This document shows positions 54,700 through 63,174 of a stretch of 64,000 nt of DNA, piece by piece. The notes beneath the pieces were generated by a model. The model was not told the origin of the DNA and made no database searches. It was given only the letters and a program-made list of their open reading frames with translations. The position numbers and the translations under genes were made by a program. Positions within the stretch are counted from its first letter, which is position 1; each line of letters opens with the position of its first letter. This DNA comes from Streptomyces umbrinus (GTDB lineage: Bacteria > Actinomycetota > Actinomycetes > Streptomycetales > Streptomycetaceae), in NCBI RefSeq assembly GCF_030817415.1, contig NZ_JAUSZI010000002.1:4464001-4528000 (forward strand). Reading direction: 5' to 3'.

Positions 54700-56895
54700 T
54701 CAGAGCAACGCCTCGGCGGTGATGGGCAGTTCACGGACGCGGCGGCCCGTGGCGTTGAAGACCGCGTTGCCGATCGCGGCCGCCACACCCACCTGGACGA
54801 CCTCGCCGAGCCCCTTGACGCCGAGCGCGTTGCCGTCGTTGTCCTCGCCGTCCAGGTAGATCGCCCTGACGTCGGGGACGTCGGCGTTGACGGGGACGAG
54901 GTAGTCGGCGAGGTTGGCGTTGACGATCCGGCCGTCGCGGTGGTCGGTGGCCGTGTGTTCCAGCAGGGCCGTGCCGATGCCGCCCACGATGCCGCCGATC
55001 GCCTGGCTGTCGGCGAGCTTGGGGCTGATGATGCGGCCCGCGTCGTACACGCCGAGCATGCGCCTGACCCGTACGAGGCCCAGGGTCGCGTCGACGGCGA
55101 CCTCGGCGAAGGTGGCGTTGTAGGCGTGGTAGGAGTGCCGCTCGGGACTGGGCGGCCCGGTGTAGGAGCCGCCCGCTTCGAGGTGGGTGCGGTCGTTGCG
55201 GGCCAGTAGCGTCCGGTACGTCTCGCCGCGGGTCGGGTTGCCCTGCACGTGCAGCCGGCCGCCGCGTACGACCACGTCGTCCGCCTTCACCCCGTACAGC
55301 GGTGACTCGCGGTCCTCGACGGCCAGCTTGATCGCCTGCTGCCGCACCTGGGTGCAGGCGTCGTGGACGGCGGTGCCGACGCTGGCCATGGTCGCCGAGC
55401 CGCCGTGCGGCGAGGTCGGCGGGTAGAGGGAGTCGCCGAGCCGGAAGGTGACGGTGCGCATGGTCAGCCCGAGGGCGTCGGCGGCGACCTGGGTCTGGGA
55501 GGTGTAGGTGCCCGGTCCCATGTCACTGGTGGCCGCCTCGACCACAGCGGTGCCGTCGGCATCGAGGCGGGCCCGGGCCTGTGCGGGGTAACGCCCGGGG
55601 TCGTAGACACCGGCGGCCATCCCCAGGCCGATCAGCCAGTCGCCATCGCGCCTCGAACGGGGTCGGGGGTTGCGGCGCTGCCAGCCGAACTCGCGGGCGC
55701 CGACGGTGTAGCACTCGCGCAGCCGACGGGTGGAGAACGGCAGGTTGCTCGACTCGTCCTCGTTCGGTTCGTTGCGCCGGCGCAGCTCGATCGGGTCGAC
55801 GCCCAGCCTGTGCGCGAGTTCGTCCATGGCCGACTCGATCACGAACGACGCCGAGGCGAAGCCGGGGCCACGCATCCAGATCGGGGTGTTCACGTCCAGC
55901 GGGACCGTCCGGTACGCCTGGCTGACGTTCGGCATGCTGTAGAGCATCTGCCCCGCGCCCATGACGGCCTCGGTGAACGTCTCGTACGAGGAGGTCTCGG
56001 CGTCGATGTCGTGGATCGCGGCGGTCAGCCGGCCGCGCCGGTCGCTGCCGAGGCGCAGCCGGTACTCGTACGACGGCCGGAAGCCGACGCCGAAGTACAT
56101 CTGTCTGCGGCTCAGCACCAGCTTGACCGGACACTTCGTCTCCCGCGCGGCCAGGGCGGCGACGACGCTGTGCGGCCAGCAGCGCAGTCCGCTGCCGAAG
56201 CCGCCGCCGACGAACGGGTTGATGACGCGCACCGAGTCCGCGGGCAGGTCGAACACGGCCGCGAGCTCGTCGTGCGTGCCCATCACCCACTGCGTCTTGT
56301 CCCACACGGTCAGCTTGTCGCCGTCCCAGCGGGCGATGGTGGCGTGCGGCTCCATCGGATTGTGGTGATTGCGCGCCAGTTGGTACGTCAGATCCAGCCG
56401 TACGGGAGCGCCGCGCAGGCCCGCTTCCGCATCGCCGCGCGCGTAGTTCGTCGGCTTGTCCCGCTCCGCCTCGTGCAGGTCGGTCGAGGGCTGTTCGGCG
56501 TCGTACTCGACCTTCACCAGGCTCGCGCCGTGCTGCGCTGCCTCCAGGGTGGTGGCGACCACGACGGCGACCGGCTGGCCGTGGAAGCGGACACGGTCGT
56601 CCTGGAAGACCCGCAGCCGCCGGCCCGGCGGGTTGTTCGACCCGGCGTTGTCGCGGTACGGCAGCTTCGGTGCGTTGCCGTGGTGGATCACCCGCAGCAC
56701 GCCCGGCTGGGCCTCGGCGGCGCCCGTGTCGATGCCGGTGATACGCCCGCGGCCGATGCTCGCGTCCACGATGACGGCGTGCACCGCACCATCGACATCG
56801 AACTCGGCGGCGTACCGCGCCTTGCCCGTGACCTTCAGCCGGCCGTCCACCCGGGACAGCGGCGCACCCACGGCTGCCTGCGGCTGGGGGCTCAC
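54700..56895 (-). CDS. Molybdopterin-binding subunit of an aldehyde/xanthine oxidoreductase (PaoC-like)
   Basis: A 731-residue catalytic subunit of the xanthine dehydrogenase family. It begins PLSRVDGRLKVTGKARYAAEFD, and the Mo-cofactor contacts are in NPFVGGGFGSGLRCWPH, MRGPGFASASFVIESAMDE and GGSATMASVGTAVHDAC, ending in the conserved GLGEVVQVGVAAAIGNAVFNATG with the active-site Glu in GLGE. It should oxidise aldehydes or heterocycles. The GTG at 56895 has GGAGG six bases upstream and overlaps the FAD-subunit stop (GTGA). The closest layout known to me is the periplasmic aldehyde oxidase PaoABC. Confidence 0.93.
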   Translation of the reverse strand: MSPQPQAAVGAPLSRVDGRLKVTGKARYAAEFDVDGAVHAVIVDASIGRGRITGIDTGAAEAQPGVLRVIHHGNAPKLPYRDNAGSNNPPGRRLRVFQDDRVRFHGQPVAVVVATTLEAAQHGASLVKVEYDAEQPSTDLHEAERDKPTNYARGDAEAGLRGAPVRLDLTYQLARNHHNPMEPHATIARWDGDKLTVWDKTQWVMGTHDELAAVFDLPADSVRVINPFVGGGFGSGLRCWPHSVVAALAARETKCPVKLVLSRRQMYFGVGFRPSYEYRLRLGSDRRGRLTAAIHDIDAETSSYETFTEAVMGAGQMLYSMPNVSQAYRTVPLDVNTPIWMRGPGFASASFVIESAMDELAHRLGVDPIELRRRNEPNEDESSNLPFSTRRLRECYTVGAREFGWQRRNPRPRSRRDGDWLIGLGMAAGVYDPGRYPAQARARLDADGTAVVEAATSDMGPGTYTSQTQVAADALGLTMRTVTFRLGDSLYPPTSPHGGSATMASVGTAVHDACTQVRQQAIKLAVEDRESPLYGVKADDVVVRGGRLHVQGNPTRGETYRTLLARNDRTHLEAGGSYTGPPSPERHSYHAYNATFAEVAVDATLGLVRVRRMLGVYDAGRIISPKLADSQAIGGIVGGIGTALLEHTATDHRDGRIVNANLADYLVPVNADVPDVRAIYLDGEDNDGNALGVKGLGEVVQVGVAAAIGNAVFNATGRRVRELPITAEALL

Positions 56896-57872
56896 TTGGT
56901 ACCTCCTACGATGCGCAGCTGGCGTTCGACGGTCCGCTTCAGCAACTCGACCTTGAACCGGTTGTGTTGAAGGGGACGGGCGCCTTCCGCCGCCTTGGCG
57001 GCAGCCGCCGTCCACAACGCGTCCGAGGGGCGCTCGCCGACGAGGTGCCGCTCGACGGCCGGCAGCTTCCACGGCACCGTGCCCACCCCTCCGGCGGCCA
57101 CTCTCGCCTCGCGGATCACCCCGCCGCGCACATGCAGGGCGACGGCCGCCGAGGTCAGGGCGAACTCGTAGGACTGCCGGTCACGCACCTTCAGGTAGCC
57201 CGACTTCAGCGGACGCGGCACCGCGGGGATCTCCACCGCGGTAATCAACTCACCATTTCTGAGGTCCTGTTCACGGTTCGGAGTGCTGCCCGGCCGCAAC
57301 AGGAAGTCGGCGAAGGGGACCTGGCGCTCCCCGTCCGGGCCCAGCAGGCGCACCTGCGCCTCAAGCGCCGTGAACGCCACGGCGACGTCGGAGGGGTGGG
57401 TGGCCACGCAGGCGTCGGAGGTGCCCAGGATGGCGTGGGTACGGTTGACGCCTTCCAGCGCCGCGCAGCCGGAACCGGGCTCGCGCTTGTTGCAGTCGGC
57501 GGTCACGTCCCGGAAGTAGGTGCAGCGGGTGCGCTGCATGATGTTGCCGCCGATGGTGGCCATGTTCCGCAGCTGGGCCGACGCGCTCAGCTCCAGCGCC
57601 TCGGAGATGACCGGGAACAGGGTGCGCACCTTGCGGTGGGCGGCGGCCTCGGACATGGTCACCAGCGCACCGATACGCAGCCCGCCGCGCTCGGTGACGG
57701 TGATCTCGTCCAGCGGCAGACCGCTGATGTCGACCAACGTCTCGGGGCGCTCGACGGTCTCCCGCATCAGGTCGACCAACGTGGTGCCGCCGGCGATGTA
57801 ACGCCCGCCGCGGCGACCGGCGTTGAGGGCTTCCCGCGTGTCGGACACGCGGGTGTAGGTGAAGGGATGCAT
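56892..57872 (-). CDS. FAD-binding subunit of the molybdenum oxidoreductase (PaoB-like)
   Basis: A 326-residue FAD subunit that passes electrons between the [2Fe-2S] centres and flavin. FAD-contact motifs include YIAGGTTLVDLMRE, ATIGGNIMQRTRCTYFRD, and a DVAVAFTALEAQVRL segment. Extra cysteines in QRTRCTYFRDVTADCNKREPGSGCAAL may carry an additional [4Fe-4S] cluster, as described for PaoB-type subunits. It sits 12 bases after the iron-sulfur gene and overlaps the Mo-subunit GTG by four bases. Confidence 0.92.
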   Translation of the reverse strand: MHPFTYTRVSDTREALNAGRRGGRYIAGGTTLVDLMRETVERPETLVDISGLPLDEITVTERGGLRIGALVTMSEAAAHRKVRTLFPVISEALELSASAQLRNMATIGGNIMQRTRCTYFRDVTADCNKREPGSGCAALEGVNRTHAILGTSDACVATHPSDVAVAFTALEAQVRLLGPDGERQVPFADFLLRPGSTPNREQDLRNGELITAVEIPAVPRPLKSGYLKVRDRQSYEFALTSAAVALHVRGGVIREARVAAGGVGTVPWKLPAVERHLVGERPSDALWTAAAAKAAEGARPLQHNRFKVELLKRTVERQLRIVGGTK

Positions 57873-57884
57873 GACGGCCGCTCC

Positions 57885-58535
57885 TTACTTGCGGGCGGCG
57901 GTCTGGTCGACCGCGCGGACGATTTTCACGTAGCAGCCGCAGCGGCAGATGTTGCCGCTCATCCACTCCCGGATCTCCTCCGGGGAGCCGGTGTGGCCTT
58001 CCTGGATGCAGCCGACACCGGAGACGATCTGGCCGGGTGTGCAGTAGCCGCACTGGAAGGCGTCCTCGTCGATGAACGCCTGCTGCAGCGGGTGGAGTCG
58101 GTCGCCCTCGGCCAGGCCCTCGATCGTGGTGACCTCGGCACCCTCCAGGCGAACGGCCAGCGTCAGACAGGCATTGACCCGCCGGCCGTCGACCAGCACC
58201 GTGCACGCACCGCAGGCCCCGGCGTTGCAGCCCTTCTTGGAGCCGGCGAGGCCGAGGTGCTCGCGCAGCAGATCCAGCAGCGACGTGCGGTTGTCGACCG
58301 TCACCGTCCGCCGGGTGCCGTTGACCGTCAGGGACACACGGCTGGAGGGCGGCGCCTCGGCGGCGGCCACCTCCTCCGGAGCCGCGAGGAACGATCCTCC
58401 GATCACCCCGCCCGCGACAACCGCACCACCGACCGCCGTACTGGTGGCGATGAAAGTGCGCCGAGTGGGCGCCTGGGAGGACTCGCCGGCTCCGGTGGGG
58501 GGCGGAACGGCAGACTCAGGGAGTTCAGTGGACAT
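57885..58535 (-). CDS. Tat-exported [2Fe-2S] subunit of the molybdenum oxidoreductase (PaoA-like)
   Basis: A 216-residue iron-sulfur subunit. Its N-terminal about 60 residues contain a twin-arginine signal (TRRTFIATSTAVGGAVVAGG), so the whole assembled complex is probably exported. The plant-type cluster is CNAGACGACTVLVDGRRVNAC and the second is CGYCTPGQIV with CRCGCY. The first gene of a four-gene set. Because only this subunit has the signal, the Mo and FAD subunits should travel with it by hitchhiking. Confidence 0.93.
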   Translation of the reverse strand: MSTELPESAVPPPTGAGESSQAPTRRTFIATSTAVGGAVVAGGVIGGSFLAAPEEVAAAEAPPSSRVSLTVNGTRRTVTVDNRTSLLDLLREHLGLAGSKKGCNAGACGACTVLVDGRRVNACLTLAVRLEGAEVTTIEGLAEGDRLHPLQQAFIDEDAFQCGYCTPGQIVSGVGCIQEGHTGSPEEIREWMSGNICRCGCYVKIVRAVDQTAARK

Positions 58536-58907
58536 ACGTACGCCTTCGTATCGCGGACGGATCAGCCGTACTCAACAGCGGAACGGGAGACTGAATCGTC
58601 GTCACCGCAGGGAACTGGGCCACCGCGCGGCTTGGCAGCGGTGAACTGGTCGCATCGGGAGTCTCGCACCACCGGCAACGCTCGTGGCAGGGAGACTTTC
58701 CTCCCCCCTTCAGCCTCTGTCAGGAGCGGCTTGCCGACATGATCGGGGGCACTTTCGCGCGGGTGGAGGCAGGACGGAGCCGCGCTGCCTCCACGGTGGG
58801 GGTGCGTCCGCGCCGCTCACCACGTCGTTGTGCGTGGCGGACTGATCGTCCGGTACGGACTGACGTCCTGAGTGAGCCCGGGTTGCGTGATCGATGATTG
58901 GCCGGGG
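58536..58907. promoter_or_regulatory. Convergence/promoter gap with a GTCCG-N3-CGGAC palindrome
   Basis: This 372-base gap upstream of the molybdenum-enzyme operon contains the perfect inverted repeat GTCCG (58848-58852) GTA CGGAC (58856-58860), a possible operator. No gene is supported in it. Confidence 0.35.
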
Positions 58908-59321
58908 TTACTGATTACGGGTGCGGGGGCTGTTGTACTGCTGGTCGGTGACCGGCTCGGCCCAGGTGGTCTCGGGGGTGCCGTCGCCTCCGCCCTCCCA
59001 CAGGGCGATGTGCTCCATGAACCGGTCGGGGACGGCGCCGTGCCAGTGCTCCTCGTTCGGCGGGCAGGCCACGGTCTCGCCCGGGTGTGCCTCGAAGACG
59101 GTGCCGTCCCGGGTGCCGACCAGAGCGATGCCGGAAACGACGTGCAGGGTCTGGCCCACGGCGTGGGAGTGCCAGTTGGTGCGGGCGCCCGGGGAGAAGC
59201 GGACCAGGTTGGCGCGCATCCGGGACGGCTCCTGGCCGGCCACGATGACGTCCCACCACACGTCGCCGGTGAACCAGTCCGCCGGGGCCTTGCTGCTGGG
59301 CTGCTGCTTGATGAATTCCAT
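58908..59321 (-). CDS. Cupin protein, Mn-hydroxynitrile-lyase-like
   Basis: A 137-residue single cupin. The sequence KAPADWFTGDVWWD, SPGARTNWHSHAVGQTLHVVSG with metal-binding His, Gln and His, HPGETVACPPNEEHWHGA and TWAEPVTDQQY closely follow the Mn-dependent hydroxynitrile lyase/cupin group (GtHNL type). Enzymatic activity in this group varies; many members sit beside carboxymuconolactone decarboxylase or SDR genes. The ATG at 59321 starts the family sequence, although the frame is open further upstream. It sits 34 bases after the SDR gene on the same strand. Confidence 0.87.
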   Translation of the reverse strand: MEFIKQQPSSKAPADWFTGDVWWDVIVAGQEPSRMRANLVRFSPGARTNWHSHAVGQTLHVVSGIALVGTRDGTVFEAHPGETVACPPNEEHWHGAVPDRFMEHIALWEGGGDGTPETTWAEPVTDQQYNSPRTRNQ

Positions 59322-59355
59322 GGTGTCTCTCAACTCTCTCTCGTCCGGGCTGTCT

Positions 59356-60123
59356 TCAGCGGGCGACGTAGCCGCCGTCGACGGGCAGGGCGACGCCGAC
59401 GACGAAACTCGCTCCGGGGCTGCACAGCCACAGGACCGCCTGGGCGATCTCCTCGGCCGTGCCGAGCCGGTTGATGGGCTGGTTGGCCTCCTCCTCGACA
59501 CGGTCGAGCTCCCCCTTCGCGATCATGTCGCTGACCATGGGGGTGTCGATGGTGCCGGGGCAGATGGCGTTGACGCGGATGCCCCGGGGGGCGTATTCGA
59601 GGGCCGCGCTGGTGGTCAGGCCGATCACGCCGTGCTTGGAGGCGTGGTAGGAGGCGCGGCCGGGGAGTCCGACGAGGCCGCCGAGGGAGGAACAGTTGAC
59701 GATGGCTCCGCTGCCCTGGGCACGCATGTGCCGCAGCTCGTGCTTCATGCAGGCCCACACGCCACGGAGGTTGATGGCGTTGACGCGGTCGAACCTCTCG
59801 GCGGGTTCGTCGGCGGCGTCGCTGGGCGGAATCTGAATCCCGGCGTTGTTGTAGGCCATGTCGAGGCGGCCGAAGGTCTCCACGGTGCGGTCGACCGCGG
59901 CGGCGACCTGGTCCTCGTCGCTGACGTCGCAGGTGAGGGCGAGGACCTGGTGGCCGACGTCGGTGAGTTCCTTCGCGGCTGCGTTCAGGGCTGCTTCGTC
60001 GATGTCCGTGAGGGCGACGGCTGCTCCGGACTCGGCGAACGCGCGGGCTGTCGCCAGGCCCATACCGGCGCCGGCCCCGGTGACGAGAGCGACCTGGCCG
60101 GTGAAGTCGTAGCTGGGATTCAC
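59356..60123 (-). CDS. SDR family NAD(P)-dependent oxidoreductase
   Basis: A 255-residue classical short-chain dehydrogenase. The cofactor motif is [23 protein letters not shown] is present in YNNAGIQIP, and the catalytic Ser and YxxxK are in [27 protein letters not shown]. Its Asp in [11 protein letters not shown] after the second strand suggests NAD rather than NADP preference. The C-terminus ends [12 protein letters not shown]. It probably reduces a carbonyl or oxidises an alcohol linked to neighbouring redox enzymes. Confidence 0.92.
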   Translation of the reverse strand: MNPSYDFTGQVALVTGAGAGMGLATARAFAESGAAVALTDIDEAALNAAAKELTDVGHQVLALTCDVSDEDQVAAAVDRTVETFGRLDMAYNNAGIQIPPSDAADEPAERFDRVNAINLRGVWACMKHELRHMRAQGSGAIVNCSSLGGLVGLPGRASYHASKHGVIGLTTSAALEYAPRGIRVNAICPGTIDTPMVSDMIAKGELDRVEEEANQPINRLGTAEEIAQAVLWLCSPGASFVVGVALPVDGGYVAR

Positions 60124-60216
60124 GTGTGGTTGTCCCTTCGAGCGCTTGGGTGCGGCGGTGCGAGTGGTACTGGGGCTGCTTGAGCTGCGGTGCCACGACG
60201 CATTGCCGAGCTGCCG

Positions 60217-60351
60217 TCAGACGGTTTGGCCGCCGTCGACGACCAGGGCGTGGCTGGTGGCGAAGGCGACGGCGGTGGTGCGGCCGATTCCGGATCCGGC
60301 TCTGGTCACGAAGACCGCCTTACCGGTGAAGGCCGCGCTGCTCACGGTCAT
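60217..60351 (-). pseudogene. Internally deleted SDR gene (44-codon scar)
   Basis: A 44-residue frame reads MTVSSAAFTGKAVFVTRAGSG then IGRTTAVAFATSHALVVDGGQTV. The N-terminal cofactor motif (TRAGSGIGRTTAVAFA, with Arg instead of Gly) is joined directly to the typical C-terminal end of an SDR (SHALVVDGGQTV) with about 200 residues missing. The fusion is in frame, so a tiny peptide could still be made, but it cannot bind cofactor and substrate like an SDR. It lies between the intact SDR and the MFS gene. Confidence 0.7.
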
Positions 60352-60420
60352 GGGCGGAGTCCTCCCGCTTGCTGGTACGTCCGCGGGTTCGTATCGGCAG
60401 GAGGCGGATCCGGGTTTGGG

Positions 60421-61677
60421 TCAGTGCTGCCAGGGCACCTGCGCGGGTTCGTCGCGTCGCACGTGCGTGGGAGCGCTGCTCTGGGCCACGATCCGGCCCT
60501 TGGGGGAGGTGCCGTGGACGGCGAGGGCGATCAGGGGCAGCAGGGTGAGGGCGGCGATGACGGTGCCGACCAGGGGCGGGCCGGTCAGGCCGAGGGAGGA
60601 GTCCAGGGCCGTACCGGCGATCGCCGAGCCGGCGGCGACGCCGACGTTGAAGGCGGAGGTGGTCAGCGCCGAGGTGAGGGTGGGGGCGTCGCCCGCGAAG
60701 CGCATGGCGAGGGCGGTGACGACCGGGTTGACCGTGAAGCCGGTCAGACCCATGAGGAAGACGAGAAGGGTGGCCGTCACCGGGTTGCCGGACAGCGGGA
60801 TCAGCAGGAGCAGGACCAGGGCGGTGGCCGCGGCGGCCGTGATGGTGGTGGCCATCGGGCGGCGGTCCCCCAGGCGGCCCCCGGTGGTCGTGCCGCCCAG
60901 GGCGCCGACACCGAAGGCGATGAGGACGAGCGGGACGGCACCCTCGGGGATCCCGGCGCGGTCGGTCAGCAGCGGGGTGACATAGGTGTACGTCGCCAGG
61001 ACACCGCCCATGATCAGCATCGCGGCGCCGAGCGCCAACCACAGCCGGCCCTGCCGCAGAGCCCGGACCTCGGCCCGGAGGGACACCTCGGCACGCTGCT
61101 CCTGGGCCGGGATGAAGCGGCCGATGAACACGGCGGCAAGCCCGGAGAGGACGGCGAGAGCCCAGAAGGGGCCGCGCCAGCCGGTGAACTGGCCGGCGAA
61201 GGAACCGATCGGAACGCCGACGACGTTGGCCAGGGTCAGGCCGCCGATCATGACGCCCGTGGCGCGGGTGGCGTTGCGCGGCCCGGCGGCGGTGGTGGCG
61301 ACGACGAAGCCGACGGACCAGAACGCTCCGGTGGCCAGGGCGGTGACGACGCGGGCGGCAAGGACGATCGTGAAGGACGTGCTGAGGGCGGCGACGAGGT
61401 GCCCGAGGCAGAACACGGACAGGGCCAGGATCAGCGTCCGGCGCGGAGGAAGGCGCAGGGTCGCCATGGCCATGGTCGGCGCGCCGACGATCATGCCGAT
61501 GGCGAAGGCGGTGATCAGCAGGCCGGCGTGGGAGACGCTGACTCCGAGGTCACCGGCCAGCTCCGGCAGCAGGCCGGCGACGACGAACTCGGTGGTCCCC
61601 ATCAGGAACGTGCCGGCGGCGAGCACCCAGACGACGAAGGGGAGCCTGCCGGGGGTGGTCCCGGATGCGGAAGGCAT
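60421..61677 (-). CDS. MFS transporter (DHA1, sugar/drug efflux type)
   Basis: A 418-residue 12-helix exporter of the major facilitator superfamily. The first helix FVVWVLAAGTFLMGTTEFVVAGLLPELAGDLGVS is the typical start of the AraJ/YdhP-like group, and motif A appears in GAPTMAMATLRLPPRRTLIL; later helices show GVGALGGTTTGGRLGDRRP. It is likely to export drugs, sugars or small polar metabolites by proton antiport. The ATG at 61677 has GGAGAG upstream. It could export products or substrates of the surrounding oxidoreductases. Confidence 0.9.
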   Translation of the reverse strand: MPSASGTTPGRLPFVVWVLAAGTFLMGTTEFVVAGLLPELAGDLGVSVSHAGLLITAFAIGMIVGAPTMAMATLRLPPRRTLILALSVFCLGHLVAALSTSFTIVLAARVVTALATGAFWSVGFVVATTAAGPRNATRATGVMIGGLTLANVVGVPIGSFAGQFTGWRGPFWALAVLSGLAAVFIGRFIPAQEQRAEVSLRAEVRALRQGRLWLALGAAMLIMGGVLATYTYVTPLLTDRAGIPEGAVPLVLIAFGVGALGGTTTGGRLGDRRPMATTITAAAATALVLLLLIPLSGNPVTATLLVFLMGLTGFTVNPVVTALAMRFAGDAPTLTSALTTSAFNVGVAAGSAIAGTALDSSLGLTGPPLVGTVIAALTLLPLIALAVHGTSPKGRIVAQSSAPTHVRRDEPAQVPWQH

Positions 61678-61865
61678 ACGTGTGCTCTCTCCTTGAGTGG
61701 AAATCGGCGGATCATGGTGGCGGCCGGGGGCGTCACGGCGGGCTGCGGACGGCGCGGCCACGTCCTTCACGGTTCCGTGGAACCAGCCGGGTGAAAAGGG
61801 GAGGATCTTCTCCCCCCTTCTCGGGTGGATGTCCGCGTGAGTGGCGAGTGCTGCGGTCGGGCGGG

Positions 61866-62408
61866 TCAGGACGCGGCTTCGATGGTGATGCGGTCGGCCC
61901 CGGCAAGCCGGTCGGTGTCGGCGTCGATGTGGCCGAGGATGAGCAGGTCGGCGGAGGCGGAGGGGCCATCGCGGTAGAAGAGGGCCAGGTTGCCCCAGGG
62001 CGCGTAGTAGGTCAGGTCGCCGGCCTTGGGCGCGGCCGGCTCGGGAGCGCCGGAGGTGGTCAGTCTGCGCGGCAGGTCGGCGATCCGCTCCGTCTGGTGG
62101 AAGTCCTCCAGGTCCAGGGTGAGCGGGAGCAGCCCGGCGAAGTCACGGGCGGCCGGGCTGTCGTTCAAGGTGGCGTCGACGGGGCGGCCGTCGAGGGTGA
62201 CCCGGATGTCCATGGCGGTGTTCCTGTCGGACGGTGCGGCGTTCCTGCCGGAGGGTGCGGTGGGTGCCTCGGCCGTCGGTGTCTGCTGCCGGGCGGAGGA
62301 TGTCGCAGGCGGGGAGGCAGGCGAGGTGTCGGTGCAGGCCGCCACGGTCAGCAGGACAGCGGTGGCCGTGGCGGCGCGGGCGAGGGCACGGAGGGTAGCC
62401 GTGTTCAT
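61866..62408 (-). CDS. Cyclophilin-like fold lipoprotein
   Basis: A 180-residue lipoprotein. The signal peptide ends in the lipobox VAAC, followed by a Ser/Thr/Pro tether. The remaining about 110 residues (MDIRVTLDGRPVDATLNDSPAARDFAGLLPLTLDLEDFHQTERIADLP, GDLTYYAPWGNLALFYRD, LGHIDADTDRL) belong to the cyclophilin-like domain family of small redox-cluster proteins, which lack a proven prolyl isomerase activity. It is on the same strand as the SDR at 62426, 17 bases away. Confidence 0.87.
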   Translation of the reverse strand: MNTATLRALARAATATAVLLTVAACTDTSPASPPATSSARQQTPTAEAPTAPSGRNAAPSDRNTAMDIRVTLDGRPVDATLNDSPAARDFAGLLPLTLDLEDFHQTERIADLPRRLTTSGAPEPAAPKAGDLTYYAPWGNLALFYRDGPSASADLLILGHIDADTDRLAGADRITIEAAS

Positions 62409-62425
62409 GGGTGTCGTCCCGGGGG

Positions 62426-63091
62426 TCAGTCGGGCAGGGGCTCGGAGTAGTGGCGGAAGCCGTCCCGCTGCTGGTGGATGTCGAACAGGCGCTGGGCCAG
62501 GACGTCAGGGCTGCTGTGTGCGGAAGTGGGCCGGATGGCTCCGGGGACGATCAGCTGCGCGGCGTGGATGTTCTCCGGGGCGAGGGCGTCGTGCAGCATG
62601 CCGACGTACGCGCTCTCCGCGGCGAAGGCGACCGAGGTGCCGGCCACCTTCGGGTTGGGGCGTACGGCGCTGGAGCCGTTGACGAACAGCAGGGTGCCGC
62701 GGCCCAGGTTGCGCATGCCGGGCAGGACCGCGTTCACGGCGGTGACGGTGCCCTTGACGGAGAAGGCGAGCGGGGCGTCGAGGTCGTCGGCGCTCGTGTC
62801 GAGGACCGGCTTCATAAAGTCGGCGCGCGGCACCGGGCTGTACTGCAGGATCTCGATGGGCCCCAGGGCCACCGCGGCTGCGTGCAGGGCCGTGGTCAGG
62901 GACTCGATGTCGAGGACGTCGGCGGTGAAGCCGCGGGCCTGGATGTTGTCACGGGCGAGTTCGGCGGTCAGGCCGTCCAGCTTCTCCGCATCGCGGGAGA
63001 TAAGAGCGACGGTGTGGCCGGCGGCTCCGAAGCGCCGGGCGCTGGCCAGGCCGAGGCCGGGTCCCGCGCCGACGAGGGCGAAGGTCGTCAT
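62426..63091 (-). CDS. SDR-like oxidoreductase
   Basis: A 221-residue short-chain dehydrogenase-fold protein. It starts MTTFALVGAGPGLGLASARRFG with an atypical GAGPGLG in place of GxxxGxG, and YVGMLHD lies where the catalytic Tyr-x-x-x-Lys should be, without a clear Lys. The substrate region is also short. It may be a non-canonical reductase or a regulator. Start and stop are tightly packed with neighbours, so it belongs to the same operon as the cyclophilin-like lipoprotein. Confidence 0.85.
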   Translation of the reverse strand: MTTFALVGAGPGLGLASARRFGAAGHTVALISRDAEKLDGLTAELARDNIQARGFTADVLDIESLTTALHAAAVALGPIEILQYSPVPRADFMKPVLDTSADDLDAPLAFSVKGTVTAVNAVLPGMRNLGRGTLLFVNGSSAVRPNPKVAGTSVAFAAESAYVGMLHDALAPENIHAAQLIVPGAIRPTSAHSSPDVLAQRLFDIHQQRDGFRHYSEPLPD

Positions 63092-63174
63092 GGACAGTCC
63101 TTGGGTGAGCGGGGTGGTTCCCGTCCCGGGGCCGCACCGCTTGGGTGCGGCCCCGGGTGTGGACGCGTGTGCGG

